Assembly: GCA_032718475.1 (NCBI GenBank)
Contig: JAUCBJ010008812.1
Location: 1 to 49,838, forward strand
Origin: Nemertoderma westbladi
Taxonomy: Eukaryota > Xenacoelomorpha > Nemertodermatida > Nemertodermatidae
Reading direction: 5' to 3'
Length of the DNA: 49,838 nucleotides
Below the pieces are notes generated by a model, which saw nothing but the letters and a program-made list of their open reading frames with translations, was not told the origin of the DNA and made no database searches. Shown piece by piece: positions 9,665-22,505 of the stretch (its first letter is position 1; each line of letters begins with the position of its first letter). The position numbers and the translations under genes were made by a program.

Positions 9665-10160
9665 CACTGGTTTTCAGGCTGGTGATTTGTACTGTGACGG
9701 GATCAAAGGATCCCGACCGGTTTGATTTAGTTACGCGTCAGCACCGTGTGATGGGAAAAGAGATAGTTTGTTGTTGTTCCAATGATATTGATATAAGATA
9801 ATGATGTTAATGAGATATAGGATATGACAGCACATAGCAGTATAGATGACAGTATACCGTTAATGATAATATATGTGGTGACGGCGGTGACGGTACGAAA
9901 TGTCACCGTACTGCACCTGAGTGACTGAGTAAACTGAAACCGAACAGTAGCCGGATAATATATATTAGATTATCTACTACTACTTGGCCTTGTACTTAGC
10001 GGATGCACTCTCCCTGCTCTCATTGGCTGATAGCCCACTTCTCGCCTCTCACCTCTGTGGGAGTGCTCTCCCCCCCCCCGCTGCTGTTACTTTCCCTCTC
10101 CAAGAGGTTTGACCTATAACCTCTTTTGTGTGGGCTCTTTGGGGGTGTGTTGTCCCCGTT
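9665..10160. other. Intergenic, no gene seen
   Basis: Mixed-composition DNA with short simple runs (GATAATGATGT, GGTGACGGCGGTGACGG) and a poly-C run near 10071. No supported feature. Confidence 0.4.
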
Positions 10161-10171
10161 ATTGGGGGTGA

Positions 10172-10199
10172 TACGAGGTTGATTGTAATCAACCTCGTA
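10172..10199. repeat. Perfect inverted repeat, 13-bp arms with a 2-base loop
   Basis: TACGAGGTTGATT (10172-10184) and AATCAACCTCGTA (10187-10199) are exact reverse complements around GT. An outer pair (ATTGGGGG at 10161 and CTCCCCAAT at 10200-10208) extends the symmetry imperfectly to nearly 50 bases. It lies about 60 bp before the 42-bp satellite. Confidence 0.9.
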
Positions 10200-10257
10200 C
10201 TCCCCAATATTGCTTAAAGGCGCCACTTCCCAACTTTATGGGGTTGGTGAGGCGGAA

Positions 10258-10555
10258 TTGAATCCGCTCACAGCCACAACGGAGGAAACAATCGCCACAA
10301 CAGATGATATAGTTGCCACAACGAAGGAAACAATCGCCACAACGGAGGTTATAGTTGCCACAACGGAGGAAACAATCGCCACAACAGATGATATAGTCGC
10401 CACAACGGCGGATACAATCGCCACAACAGATGATATAGTTGCCACAACGGAGGAAACAATCGCCACATCAGATGATATAGTTGCCACAACGGGGGTAACA
10501 ATAGCCACTACGGAGGTTATAGTTGCCACAACGGCGGAAACAATCGCCACAACTA
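10258..10555 (-). repeat. 42-bp satellite, inverted block (about 7 units)
   Basis: The units read ACAACGG.GG.AACAATCGCC then ACAACAGATGATATAGTTGCC. They are the reverse complement of the array that follows at 10560. Each 42-bp unit is itself two related 21-bp halves. The length is a multiple of three and the unit lacks stops, so long reading frames cross it in several frames without being genes. Confidence 0.9.
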
Positions 10556-10559
10556 TATT

Positions 10560-11905
10560 TCCCCGTTGTGGCAACTATAGCATATGTTGTGGCGATTGTT
10601 TCCCCCGTTGTGGCAACTATAACATCTGTTGTGGCGATTGTGTCCCCCGTTGTGGCAACTATATCATCTGGTGTGACGATTATTTCCCCCGTTGTGGCAA
10701 CTATAGTATATGTTGTGGCGATTGTTTCCCCCGTTGTGGCAACTATAACATCTGTTGTGGCGATTATGTCCCCCGTTGTGGCAACTATATCACAAGTTGT
10801 GACGATTATTTCCCCCGTTGTGGCAACTATAGCATCTGTTGTGGCGATTGTTTCCCCCGTTGTGGCAACTATAGCATCTGTTGTGGCGATTGTTTCCCAC
10901 GTTGTGGCAACTATATCATATGTTGTGGCGATTGTTTCCCCCGTTGTGGCAACTATAGCATCTGTTGTGGCGATTGTTTCCCCCGTTGTGGCAACTATAA
11001 CCTCCGTAGTGGCGATTGTTTCACCCGTTATGGGAACTATAACCTCCGTTGTGGCGATTGCTTCCTTCGTTGTGGCAACTATAGAATCCGTTGTAGCGAT
11101 TGTTTCCCCCATTGTGGCAACAATAACATCTGTTGTTGCGATTGTGTCCCCCGTTGTGGCAACTATAGCATATGTTGTGGCAATTGTTTCACCCGTTGTG
11201 GCAACTATAGCATATGTTGTGGCGATTGTTTCCCCCGTTGTGGCAACTATAACCACCGTAGTGGCTATTGTTCTTAGTAAATATTATTCTATAGTCCTTC
11301 GTTGTGGCAACTATAGCATTTGTTGTGGCGATTGTGTCCCCCGTTGTGGCAACTATAGCATCTGTTGTGGCGATTATTTCCCCCGTTGTGGCAACTATAA
11401 CCTCCCGTAGTGGCAATTGTTTCCTCCGTTGTGGCAACTATAACATCTGTTGTGGCGATTGTTTCCCCCGTTGTGGCAACTATAACCTCCGTAGTGGCGA
11501 TTGTTTCACCCGTTGTGGCAACTATAACCTCCGTTGTGGCGATTGCTTCCTTCGTTGTGGCAACTATAGAATCCGTTGTAGCGATTGTTTCCCCCATTGT
11601 GGCAACAATAACATCTGTTGTTGCGATTGTGTCCCCCGTTGTGGCAACTATAGCATATGTTGTGGCAATTGTTTCACCCGTTGTGGCAACTATAGCATAT
11701 GTTGTGGCGATTGTTTCCCCCGTTGTGGCAACTATAACCCCCGTAGTGGCTATTGTTCTTAGTAAATATTATTCTATAGTCCTTCGTTGTGGCAACTATA
11801 GCATTTGTTGTGGCGATTGTGTCCCCCGTTGTGGCAACTATAGCATCTGTTGTGGCGATTGTTTCCCCCGTTGCGGCAACTATAACCTCCGTTGTGACGA
11901 TTTTA
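10560..11905 (+). repeat. 42-bp satellite, main block (about 32 units)
   Basis: The unit is CCCCCGTTGTGGCAACTATA followed by (G/A)CATCTGTTGTGGCGATTGTTT, again two 21-bp halves sharing GTTGTGGC. A non-repeat spacer, TTCTTAGTAAATATTATTC, appears at 11271 and again at 11756, 485 bp apart and in the same context. The last part of the array is therefore a segmental duplication of the previous 485 bp. Reading frames through it encode Cys/Gly/Asn or Val/Ala/Ile repeats and are treated as artefacts. Confidence 0.92.
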
Positions 11906-12940
11906 TCATCAAAATATTGGAACTGACCCAAACAGTACCCACACACAGATTTATGGAGTTATACTGAGAAACTGAAAGTACTTTGTACCGGTACCATTCT
12001 ATATCAGCACATCTAGGCATGCAGAACATTAATTCCGGTTTTACTTAATTAATTAATTAATTAATTAAGCATTTAAGTCAAATATTTTCTTTCCGTTTTT
12101 CTTCACAATCTTCGTAAATTGTATTTCCAGATCTTTTCGCCTCACCGTTGTGATATGAATGAGTCCGATATAACTCCGTATTCCACCGTTTGGGTCCGTT
12201 TGGGTCCGTTCGGGTTTTTAGTCCTACCCGATAAATTAGCAATATTTTAATTAGGCCTATGCCTTTAATTTCATACACATTTGTTGTTCAACCGATAATC
12301 ACTGACAAAGTTTTTAGTTCAATTTACCCCATAGTTCATTATACCCCGTCCTACCCTAGGACTGTCAGACTGTAGAGCTGGTACCGTCTGAGCGGTACAT
12401 ATTATTTGGTTTTAAAGGCTTAGGTTTTATAGACACAAGTCTGACGCTGACGGACGGAGTGTAGTTCAGTAGTTGGTAGTTGCACCAATCTGCCAATTAC
12501 CTGATCACTGCATTGACAGACTGAATTAGCCTAAGTAGTGAAGTACGGGTACTGAAGTATGATCGTTAAGCTGTTAAGGCTGTAAAGTCAGAAAGTCAGT
12601 CAGTCAGTACAGCAGTAAGGCTGAAGGTGGATGGTGGAGGCTGGACTGCTGAAGGGATACATAACCTTATGTGGTAGTGGTCAGGTGGTAGACGGCGTAA
12701 TCCCGTAATCCAGTAATCCGTGTTGCCATACTGCCATAGGCTGATACAGTGATAAGGGTGCCGGCAGCCCGCGTCCCGGCTGCCCGGTGAATAAATACGT
12801 CAGTACGTGTGAGACTGTGAGATGTGAGATGAGTAGGCGAGTAGGCCTACAGGAGTAGGCCTACCGTAAGTTGTAGGTAAACTGGTGAAAATAGACAGAT
12901 AGAAATTGAGTTAAATCGAAGTAAAAATTAAAAAGTGGGT
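11906..12940. other. Intergenic, no gene seen; (TTAA)n at about 12046-12069
   Basis: A TTAA microsatellite of about six units lies near 12046-12069. AGTCAGTCAGTCAGT occurs near 12594. AGGCCTAC words cluster around 12840-12870. No coding evidence. Confidence 0.5.
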
Positions 12941-13345
12941 TCTTATTTAGGTAAGGAAAATGGCTCTTATTTAGGGGTTTTTGGGCCTTTTTTGGATATT
13001 TTTTCGATATAATATGCAATAACTTGTTTCAGGAAAAAAAATACCGTATAATTTTATTTCACAATGTAAAAGTTGGGTCTTTCTTGAACATAATGCAAAA
13101 AACCAGAAAATATTTCACCTTCCGGTTTTTTTCTACAAGCGTTTACAGGTTTTAAAATTGCATCAAAAATTCGACCAGTTCCTAAATACTGACAGACTGA
13201 AATAAGGGCAGAAGGGGGATTTTTAAATTTACCTTATTTAAGATACCGTACCGGTATCGAAATTGTAAACATACCGGTAAATACTACCGGTACTGTAGGC
13301 TACCGGTACTAAAAGTTGGAAGTCCCTAAATAAGAACTTTTTGAC
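12930..13345. repeat. Possible short inverted-repeat element
   Basis: AAAAAGTGGGTTCTTATTTAGG near 12931 pairs with TCCCTAAATAAGAACTTTTTG near 13323 in inverted orientation; the arms differ by a two-base gap and one or two changes. The arms are only about 20 bp and extra copies of CTTATTTAGG lie near both ends, so this could be a small MITE or coincidental repeats. Confidence 0.35.
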
Positions 13346-13947
13346 CTGGGTTTCTTATTTAGGAATACAATTGTATTCCAAAATCTGCACATTCCTTAAA
13401 TAAATTAATTATTCTTTATTCCTTACAGTAGGTGTTATACACTTCTTTCATACAGTCATAATTCTTTGATTTATGTCAGTCTGTATATTGCTAATTGTTG
13501 GGTTACGGACCAGGCTGCAAATGGAGTGCAAAAATCGCAACGCGTTGTGCGCAGTTTTGAAATAGTGCGCGGTAAAAGTGCCCGGAATTGAAGTAAAAGT
13601 GCGCGGAATTGTGTGAAAACACCAAAAGTGCACGGTAATCTCACTTATAGTGTAAATAATTGTTCAAATTAGAATAAATGCACGAAATATAATACTTTAT
13701 TAAAAAATTAACTCCGGCAATATTTTTACCGGAGCCGGAGCCGGAGGTGCCAAAATGGCCGGAGCCGGAGGCCGGAGCTCCGATCGAGCCCTACTTGTAA
13801 CCCAGTAACCCAGAATAACGTGCCACTGCCGCCCTACTGCAACATGCTGACATGGTCTTTCCTTTATCACAACTTCAAAAATAGCGCGCCGTCCGGTATG
13901 GACAGAAGGATGTTTAATGTGTATAATCAGAGTGCTGTAGGGGCCTA

Positions 13948-14013
13948 GTGTATTCCCACTCCCGGGGTGTATTTTCCCTAGTGTATTCCCACTCCCGGGG
14001 TGTACTTTCCCAT
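13948..14013. repeat. 33-bp direct repeat, two copies
   Basis: CTAGTGTATTCCCACTCCCG followed by GGGTGTA.TTTCCC occurs twice in tandem. No function seen. Confidence 0.7.
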
Positions 14014-14107
14014 GTGTATTTTAACCCCCTCCAGTGAAAACCCACCCCTGCTACACCGGTACCAGGGTACCGACCGGTACACAAAAATATTTGACACTTG
14101 GATACAT

Positions 14108-14684
14108 GACCGAACGTAATCAGGATCGAATGCAACATAGTTATTACGTATCGAACGTAACCGAATTTATGTTACATTAGACAGTTAGATCCTATAACTA
14201 TGTTACATTCGATCTACAAATTACTAAGCCCGAATGTAACATTGCTATTTAAAGGAGCAGGTTACAGAGGCGTGTTAGGGGAACCAAAACAAAAAACGAA
14301 AGTTAACACATGTTACAAGATTATGCAGGTTAGCCTACTTTTATTTAAAGGAGCAGGTTACAGAGGCGTGTTGGGGGAACCAAAACAATAAACCAAAGTT
14401 AACACACTGACACATGTTACAAGATTATGCAGGTTACTTTAATGGGTCTTGGGTCTTTGTTTCTGTGTTTTCTACTCACCAAACAGGTTCTTCCTGTAAA
14501 TAAACGAAGCATTTCATCGGTTAACTCCTGAAATCAAAACACAAGTGAAATAAATGTATGTTACATTCGGGCTTAGTAATACGTAGATCGAATGTAACAT
14601 AGTTATAGGATCCAATGTAACATAATTGAGGTTACATTCAATTCGTAAAAACTATGTTACGTTTGATCCTGATTACGTTCGGTC
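14108..14684. mobile_element. Fold-back (MITE-like) element with about 150-bp inverted repeats
   Basis: The left arm (14108-14240) and right arm (about 14555-14684) are inverted copies. Both carry GACCGAACGTAATCAGGATC, then AACATAG, GGATCCTATAACTATGTTAC (or AGATCC..), CATTCGATCTAC and TACTAAGCCCGAATGTAAC. The core holds a direct duplication of 96 bp (from 14248 and from 14344) starting TTTAAAGGAGCAGGTTACAG. No transposase frame is present, so it is non-autonomous. I could not fix a target duplication. Confidence 0.75.
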
Positions 14685-14890
14685 TGTCACCCTTGACACT
14701 TTTGTAACAATTTCATCTGGTAATCCTCTGAGAATTTCAGTCAGACTGTCTGACCTGTTTGATATTCTGTTTGATTCATACCTACCTGCTTACTGCGGTG
14801 GCATATTTAATGTAATCCGTTTAATATAATAAACCAATACGATAGGGATAGGAAAGGAGTCCCTACCGTACCCAACGATATTATCTATAA

Positions 14891-15802
<912 letters not shown>

Positions 15803-15927
15803 AGGGGGGGTTGCTGTTCGGGTGTTCGTATTTATGAGCCGCTATCAGTTCAGTAGGTTGGGTTCGCATTGTATGTGTGGGGGTCGAATGACGTAAAGTA
15901 AGTAAATAGGGAGCGAAATAAGTTCCA

Positions 15928-15933
15928 AATAAA
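15928..15933 (+). terminator. Poly(A) signal of the GOLPH3 gene
   Basis: AATAAA 126 bases after the GOLPH3 stop codon, and only about 10-20 bases before the first unit of the 36-bp satellite. It is the only canonical signal between the stop and the array. Confidence 0.55.
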
Positions 15934-15943
15934 CGTGGACTCA

Positions 15944-18900
15944 GTACACAGTGTGCTGAGTTCACTAAGTTAGGACTCACTCCATTGCGTGCTGAGTTCA
16001 CTAAGTTGGCACTCACTCTATTATGAGCTGAGTTCACTAAGTTAGCATTCACTCTATTGTGTGCTAAGTTCACTAAGTTTGGACTCACTCTATTATGAGC
16101 TGAGTTCACTAAGTTAGGACTCACTCCATTGTGTGCTGAGTTCACTAAGTTAGCACTCACTCTATTATGAGCTGAGTTAACTAAGTTGGCACTCTCTCTA
16201 TTGTGTGCTGAGTTCACTAAGTTAGCACTCACTATATCATGAGCTGAGTTCACTAAGTTAGCACTCACTCCATTGTGTGCTGAGTTCACTAAGTTAGCAC
16301 TCACTCCATTGTGTGCTGAGTTCACTAAGTTAGCACTCACTCTATTATGAGCTGAGTTCGCTAAGTTGGCACTCACTCCATTGTGTGCTGAGTTCACTAA
16401 GTTGGCACTCTCTATTGTGTGCTGAGTTCACTAAGTTAGTACTCACTCCATTGTGTGCTGAGTTCACTAAGTTAGCACTCACTCTATTGTGCGCTGAGTT
16501 CACTAAGTTAGCACTCCATTGTGTGCTGAGTTCACTAAGTTAGCACTCACTCTATTATGAGCTGAGTTCGCTTAGTTGGCACTCTCTCCATTGTGTGCTG
16601 AGTTCACTAAGTTGGCACTCTCTCTATTGTGTGCTGAGTTCACTAAGTTAGCACTCACTCTATTATGAGCTGAGTTCGCTAAGTTGGCACTCACTCTATT
16701 ATGAGCTGAGTTCGCTAAGTTGGCACTCTCTCTATTGTGTGCTGAGTTCACTAAGTTATCACTCACTCTATTATGAGCTGAGTCCACCAAGTTAGCACTC
16801 ACTCTATTATGTGCTGTGTTCACTAAGTTAGCACTCATTGTATTATGAGCTGAGTTCACTAAGTTAGCACTCACTCTATTATGAGCTGAGTTCACTAAGT
16901 TGGCATTCTCTCTATTGTGTGCTGAGTTCACTAAGTTAACACTCACTCCATTGTGTGCTGAGTTCACTAAGTTGACACTCTCTCTATTGTGTGCTGAGTT
17001 CACTAAGTTAGCACTCACTCTATTGTGTGCTGAGTTCGCTAAGTTGGCGCTCTCTATTGTGTGCTGTGTTCACTAAGTTAGCACTCACTCTATTGTGTGC
17101 TGAGTTCACTAAGTTAGCACTCACTCTCTTATGAGCTGAGTTTACTAAGTTAGCACTCACTCTATTATGAGCTGAGTTCACTAAGTTAGCACTCACACTA
17201 TTGTGTGCTGAGTTCACTAAGTTAGCACTCACTCTATTGTGTGCTGAGTTCACTAAGTTAGCACTCACTCTCTTATGAGCTGAGTTTACTAAGTTAGCAC
17301 TCACTCTATTATGTGCTGAGTTCACTAAGTTGGCACTCACTCCATTGTGTGCTGAGTTCACTAAGGTAGCACTCACTCTATTGTGTGCTGAGTTCACTAA
17401 GTTAGCACTCACTCTATTATGAGCTGAGTCCACCAAGTTAGCACTCACTCTATTATGTGCTGTGTTCACTAAGTTAGCACTCATTGTATTATGAGCTGAG
17501 TTCACTAAGTTAGCACTCACTCTATTATGAGCTGAGTTCACTAAGTTGGCATTCTCTCTATTGTGTGCTGAGTTCACTAAGTTAACACTCACTCCATTGT
17601 GTGCTGAGTTCACTAGGTTGACACTCTCTCTATTGTGTGCTGAGTTCACTAAGTTAGCACTCACTCTATTGTGTGCTGAGTTCGCTAAGTTGGCGCTCTC
17701 TATTGTGTGCTGCGTTCACTAAGTTAGCACTCACTCTATTGTGTGCTGAGTTCACTAAGTTAGCACTCACTCTCTTATGAGCTGAGTTTACTAAGTTAGC
17801 ACTCACTCTATTATGAGCTGAGTTCACTAAGTTAGCACTCACACTATTGTGTGCTGAGTTCACTAAGTTAGCACTCACTCTATTGTGTGCTGAGTTCACT
17901 AAGTTAGCACTCACTCTCTTATGAGCTGAGTTTACTAAGTTAGCACTCACTCTATTATGTGCTGAGTTCACTAAGTTGGCACTCACTCCATTGTGTGCTG
18001 AGTTCACTAAGGTAGCACTCACTCTATTGTGTGCTGAGTTCACTAAGTTAGCACTCACACTATTGTGTGCTGAGTTCACTAAGTTAGCACTCACTCTATT
18101 GTGTGCTGAGTTCACTAAGTTAGCACTCACTCTCTTATGAGCTGAGTTTACTAAGTTAGCACTCACTCTATTATGTGCTGAGTTCACTAAGTTGGCACTC
18201 ACTCCATTGTGTGCTGAGTTCACTAAGTTAGCACTCACTCTATTGTGTGCTGAGTTCACTAAGTTGGCACTCTCTCTATTGTGTGCTGAGTTCACTAAGT
18301 TAGCACTCACTCTATGTGAGTTCACTAAGTTAACACTCACTCTATTGTGTGCTGAGTTCACTAAGTTAGCACTCACTCTATTATGAGCTGAGTTCACTAA
18401 GTTAGCACTCACTCTATTATGAGCTGAGTTCACTAAGTTAGCACTCTCTCTATTGTGTGATGAGTTCACTAAGTTAGCACTCACTCTATTGTGTGCTGAG
18501 TTCACTAAGTTGGCACTCTCTCTATTGTGTGCTGAGTTCACTAAGTTAGCACTCACTCTATTATGAACTGAGTTCACTAAGTTAGCACTCACTCTATTGT
18601 GTGCTGAGTTCACTAAGTTAGCACTCACTCTATTGTGTGCTGAGTTCACTAAGTTGGCACTCACTCTATTATGTGCTGAGTTCACTAAGTTGGCACTCTC
18701 TCTATTGTGTGCTGAGTTCACTAAGTTAGCACTCACTCTATTATGAACTGAGTTCACTAAGTTAGCACTCACTCTATTGTGTGCTGAGTTCACTAAGTTA
18801 GCACTCACTCTATTGTGTGCTGAGTTCACTAAGTTAGCACTCACTCTATTATGAACTGAGTTCACTAAGTTAGCACTCACTCTATTATGAGCTGAGTTCA

Positions 18901-21900
18901 CTAAGTTAGCACTCTCTCTATTGTGTGCTGAGTTCACTAAGTTAGCACTCACTCTATTGTGTGCTGAGTTCACTAAGTTGGCACTCACTCTATTATGAGC
19001 TGAGTTCGCTAAGTTAGCACTCACTCTATTGTGTGCTGAGTTCACTAAGTTAGCACTCACTCTATTGTGTGCTGAGTTCACTAAGTTGGCACTCTCTCTA
19101 TTGTGTGCTGAGTTCACTAAGTTAGCACTCACTCTATTATGAACTGAGTTCACTAAGTTAGCACTCACTCTATTGTGTGCTGAGTTCACTAAGTTAGCAC
19201 TCACTCTATTATGAGCTGAGTTCACTAAGTTAGCACTCACTCTATTATGAGCTGAGTTCACTAAGTTAGCACTCACTCTATTATGAGCTGAGTTCGCTTA
19301 GTTGGCACTCTCTCCATTGTGTGCTGAGTTCACTAAGTTGGCACTCTCTCTATTGTGTGCTGAGTTCACTAAGTTAGCACTCACTCTATTATGAGCTGAG
19401 TTCGCTAAGTTGGCACTCACTCTATTATGAGCTGAGTTCGCTAAGTTGGCACTCTCTCTATTGTGTGCTGAGTTCACTAAGTTATCACTCACTCCATTGT
19501 GTGCTGAGTTCACTAAGTTAGCACTCACTCTATTGTGTGCTGAGTTCACTAAGTTAGCACTCACTCTATTATGAGCTGAGTCCACCAAGTTAGCACTCAC
19601 TCTATTATGTGCTGTGTTCACTAAGTTAGCACTCATTGTATTATGAGCTGAGTTCACTAAGTTAGCACTCACTCTATTATGAGCTGAGTTCACTAAGTTG
19701 GCATTCTCTCTATTGTGTGCTGAGTTCACTAAGTTAACACTCACTCCATTGTGTGCTGAGTTCACTAAGTTGACACTCTCTCTATTGTGTGCTGAGTTCA
19801 CTAAGTTAGCACTCACTCTATTGTGTGCTGAGTTCGCTAAGTTGGCGCTCTCTATTGTGTGCTGTGTTCACTAAGTTAGCACTCACTCTATTGTGTGCTG
19901 AGTTCACTAAGTTAGCACTCACTCTCTTATGAGCTGAGTTTACTAAGTTAGCACTCACTCTATTATGAGCTGAGTTCACTAAGTTAGCACTCACACTATT
20001 GTGTGCTGAGTTCACTAAGTTAGCACTCACTCTATTGTGTGCTGAGTTCACTAAGTTAGCACTCACTCTCTTATGAGCTGAGTTTACTAAGTTAGCACTC
20101 ACTCTATTATGTGCTGAGTTCACTAAGTTGGCACTCACTCCATTGTGTGCTGAGTTCACTAAGGTAGCACTCACTCTATTGTGTGCTGAGTTCACTAAGT
20201 TAGCACTCACTCTATTATGAGCTGAGTCCACCAAGTTAGCACTCACTCTATTATGTGCTGTGTTCACTAAGTTAGCACTCATTGTATTATGAGCTGAGTT
20301 CACTAAGTTAGCACTCACTCTATTATGAGCTGAGTTCACTAAGTTGGCATTCTCTCTATTGTGTGCTGAGTTCACTAAGTTAACACTCACTCCATTGTGT
20401 GCTGAGTTCACTAGGTTGACACTCTCTCTATTGTGTGCTGAGTTCACTAAGTTAGCACTCACTCTATTGTGTGCTGAGTTCGCTAAGTTGGCGCTCTCTA
20501 TTGTGTGCTGCGTTCACTAAGTTAGCACTCACTCTATTGTGTGCTGAGTTCACTAAGTTAGCACTCACTCTCTTATGAGCTGAGTTTACTAAGTTAGCAC
20601 TCACTCTATTATGAGCTGAGTTCACTAAGTTAGCACTCACACTATTGTGTGCTGAGTTCACTAAGTTAGCACTCACTCTATTGTGTGCTGAGTTCACTAA
20701 GTTAGCACTCACTCTCTTATGAGCTGAGTTTACTAAGTTAGCACTCACTCTATTATGTGCTGAGTTCACTAAGTTGGCACTCACTCCATTGTGTGCTGAG
20801 TTCACTAAGGTAGCACTCACTCTATTGTGTGCTGAGTTCACTAAGTTAGCACTCACACTATTGTGTGCTGAGTTCACTAAGTTAGCACTCACTCTATTGT
20901 GTGCTGAGTTCACTAAGTTAGCACTCACTCTCTTATGAGCTGAGTTTACTAAGTTAGCACTCACTCTATTATGTGCTGAGTTCACTAAGTTGGCACTCAC
21001 TCCATTGTGTGCTGAGTTCACTAAGTTAGCACTCACTCTATTGTGTGCTGAGTTCACTAAGTTGGCACTCTCTCTATTGTGTGCTGAGTTCACTAAGTTA
21101 GCACTCACTCTATTATGAACTGAGTTCACTAAGTTAACACTCACTCTATTGTGTGCTGAGTTCACTAAGTTAGCACTCACTCTATTATGAGCTGAGTTCA
21201 CTAAGTTAGCACTCACTCTATTATGAGCTGAGTTCACTAAGTTAGCACTCTCTCTATTGTGTGATGAGTTCACTAAGTTAGCACTCACTCTATTGTGTGC
21301 TGAGTTCACTAAGTTGGCACTCTCTCTATTGTGTGCTGAGTTCACTAAGTTAGCACTCACTCTATTATGAACTGAGTTCACTAAGTTAGCACTCACTCTA
21401 TTGTGTGCTGAGTTCACTAAGTTAGCACTCACTCTATTGTGTGCTGAGTTCACTAAGTTGGCACTCACTCTATTATGTGCTGAGTTCACTAAGTTGGCAC
21501 TCTCTCTATTGTGTGCTGAGTTCACTAAGTTAGCACTCACTCTATTATGAACTGAGTTCACTAAGTTAGCACTCACTCTATTGTGTGCTGAGTTCACTAA
21601 GTTAGCACTCACTCTATTGTGTGCTGAGTTCACTAAGTTAGCACTCACTCTATTATGAACTGAGTTCACTAAGTTAGCACTCACTCTATTATGAGCTGAG
21701 TTCACTAAGTTAGCACTCTCTCTATTGTGTGCTGAGTTCACTAAGTTAGCACTCACTCTATTGTGTGCTGAGTTCACTAAGTTGGCACTCACTCTATTAT
21801 GAGCTGAGTTCGCTAAGTTAGCACTCACTCTATTGTGTGCTGAGTTCACTAAGTTAGCATTCACTCTATTGTGTGCTGAGTTCACTAAGTTGGCACTCTC

Positions 21901-22505
21901 TCTATTGTGTGCTGAGTTCACTAAGTTAGCACTCACTCTATTATGAACTGAGTTCACTAAGTTAGCACTCACTCTATTGTGTGCTGAGTTCACTAAGTTA
22001 GCACTCACTCTATTATGAGCTGAGTTCACTAAGTTAGCACTCACTCTATTATGAGCTGAGTTCACTAAGTTAGCACTCACTCTATTGTGTGCTGAGTTCA
22101 CTAAGTTAGCACTCACTCTATTGTGTGCTGAGTTCACTAAGTTGGCACTCTCTCTATTGTGTGCTGAGTTCACTAAGTTAGCACTCACTCTATTGTGTGC
22201 TGAGTTCACTAAGTTGGCACTCTCTCTATTGTGTGCTGAGTTCACTAAGTTAGCACTCACTCTATTATGAACTGAGTTCACTAAGTTAGCACTCACTCTA
22301 TTGTGTGCTGAGTTCACTAAGTTAGCACTCACTCTATTATGAGCTGAGTTCACTAAGTTAGCACTCACTCTATTATGAGCTGAGTTCACTAAGTTAGCAC
22401 TCTCTCTATTGTGTGCTGAGGTCACTAAGTTAGCACTCACTCTATTATGAGCTGAGTTCACTAAGTTAGCACTCACTCTATTGTGTGCTGAGTTCACTAA
22501 GTTGG
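15944..22505. repeat. 36-bp satellite array, about 180 units, with higher-order duplication
   Basis: The unit is TGAGTTCACTAAGTTAGCAC followed by TCACTCTATTGTGTGC, with recurrent variants (TATTATGAGC, TTGGCACTCTC, CCATTGTG). A rare 34-bp unit containing TTGGCGCTCTCTATTG occurs at 17044, 17690, 19842 and 20488. The spacings are 646, 2152 and 646, so a 2,798-bp block is present twice and each block contains a 646-bp internal duplication. The unit length is a multiple of three and lacks stops on the minus strand, giving repetitive Asn/Ser/Ala/His frames up to 677 residues. The 34-bp units break these frames, so I treat the array as non-coding. Confidence 0.95.

Noticed and set aside
10210-11967. 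Long Cys/Gly/Asn- and Val/Ala/Ile-repeat frames on both strands
   Set aside because: By-products of 21- and 42-bp repeat units, open in several frames at once, with no non-repetitive coding sequence attached.
16572-22497. Minus-strand reading frames of up to 677 residues with a 12-residue Asn/Ser/Ala/His repeat
   Set aside because: They are produced by a 36-bp satellite unit without stops. Recurrent 34-bp units break the frame, and the opposite strand also shows open frames through the array.
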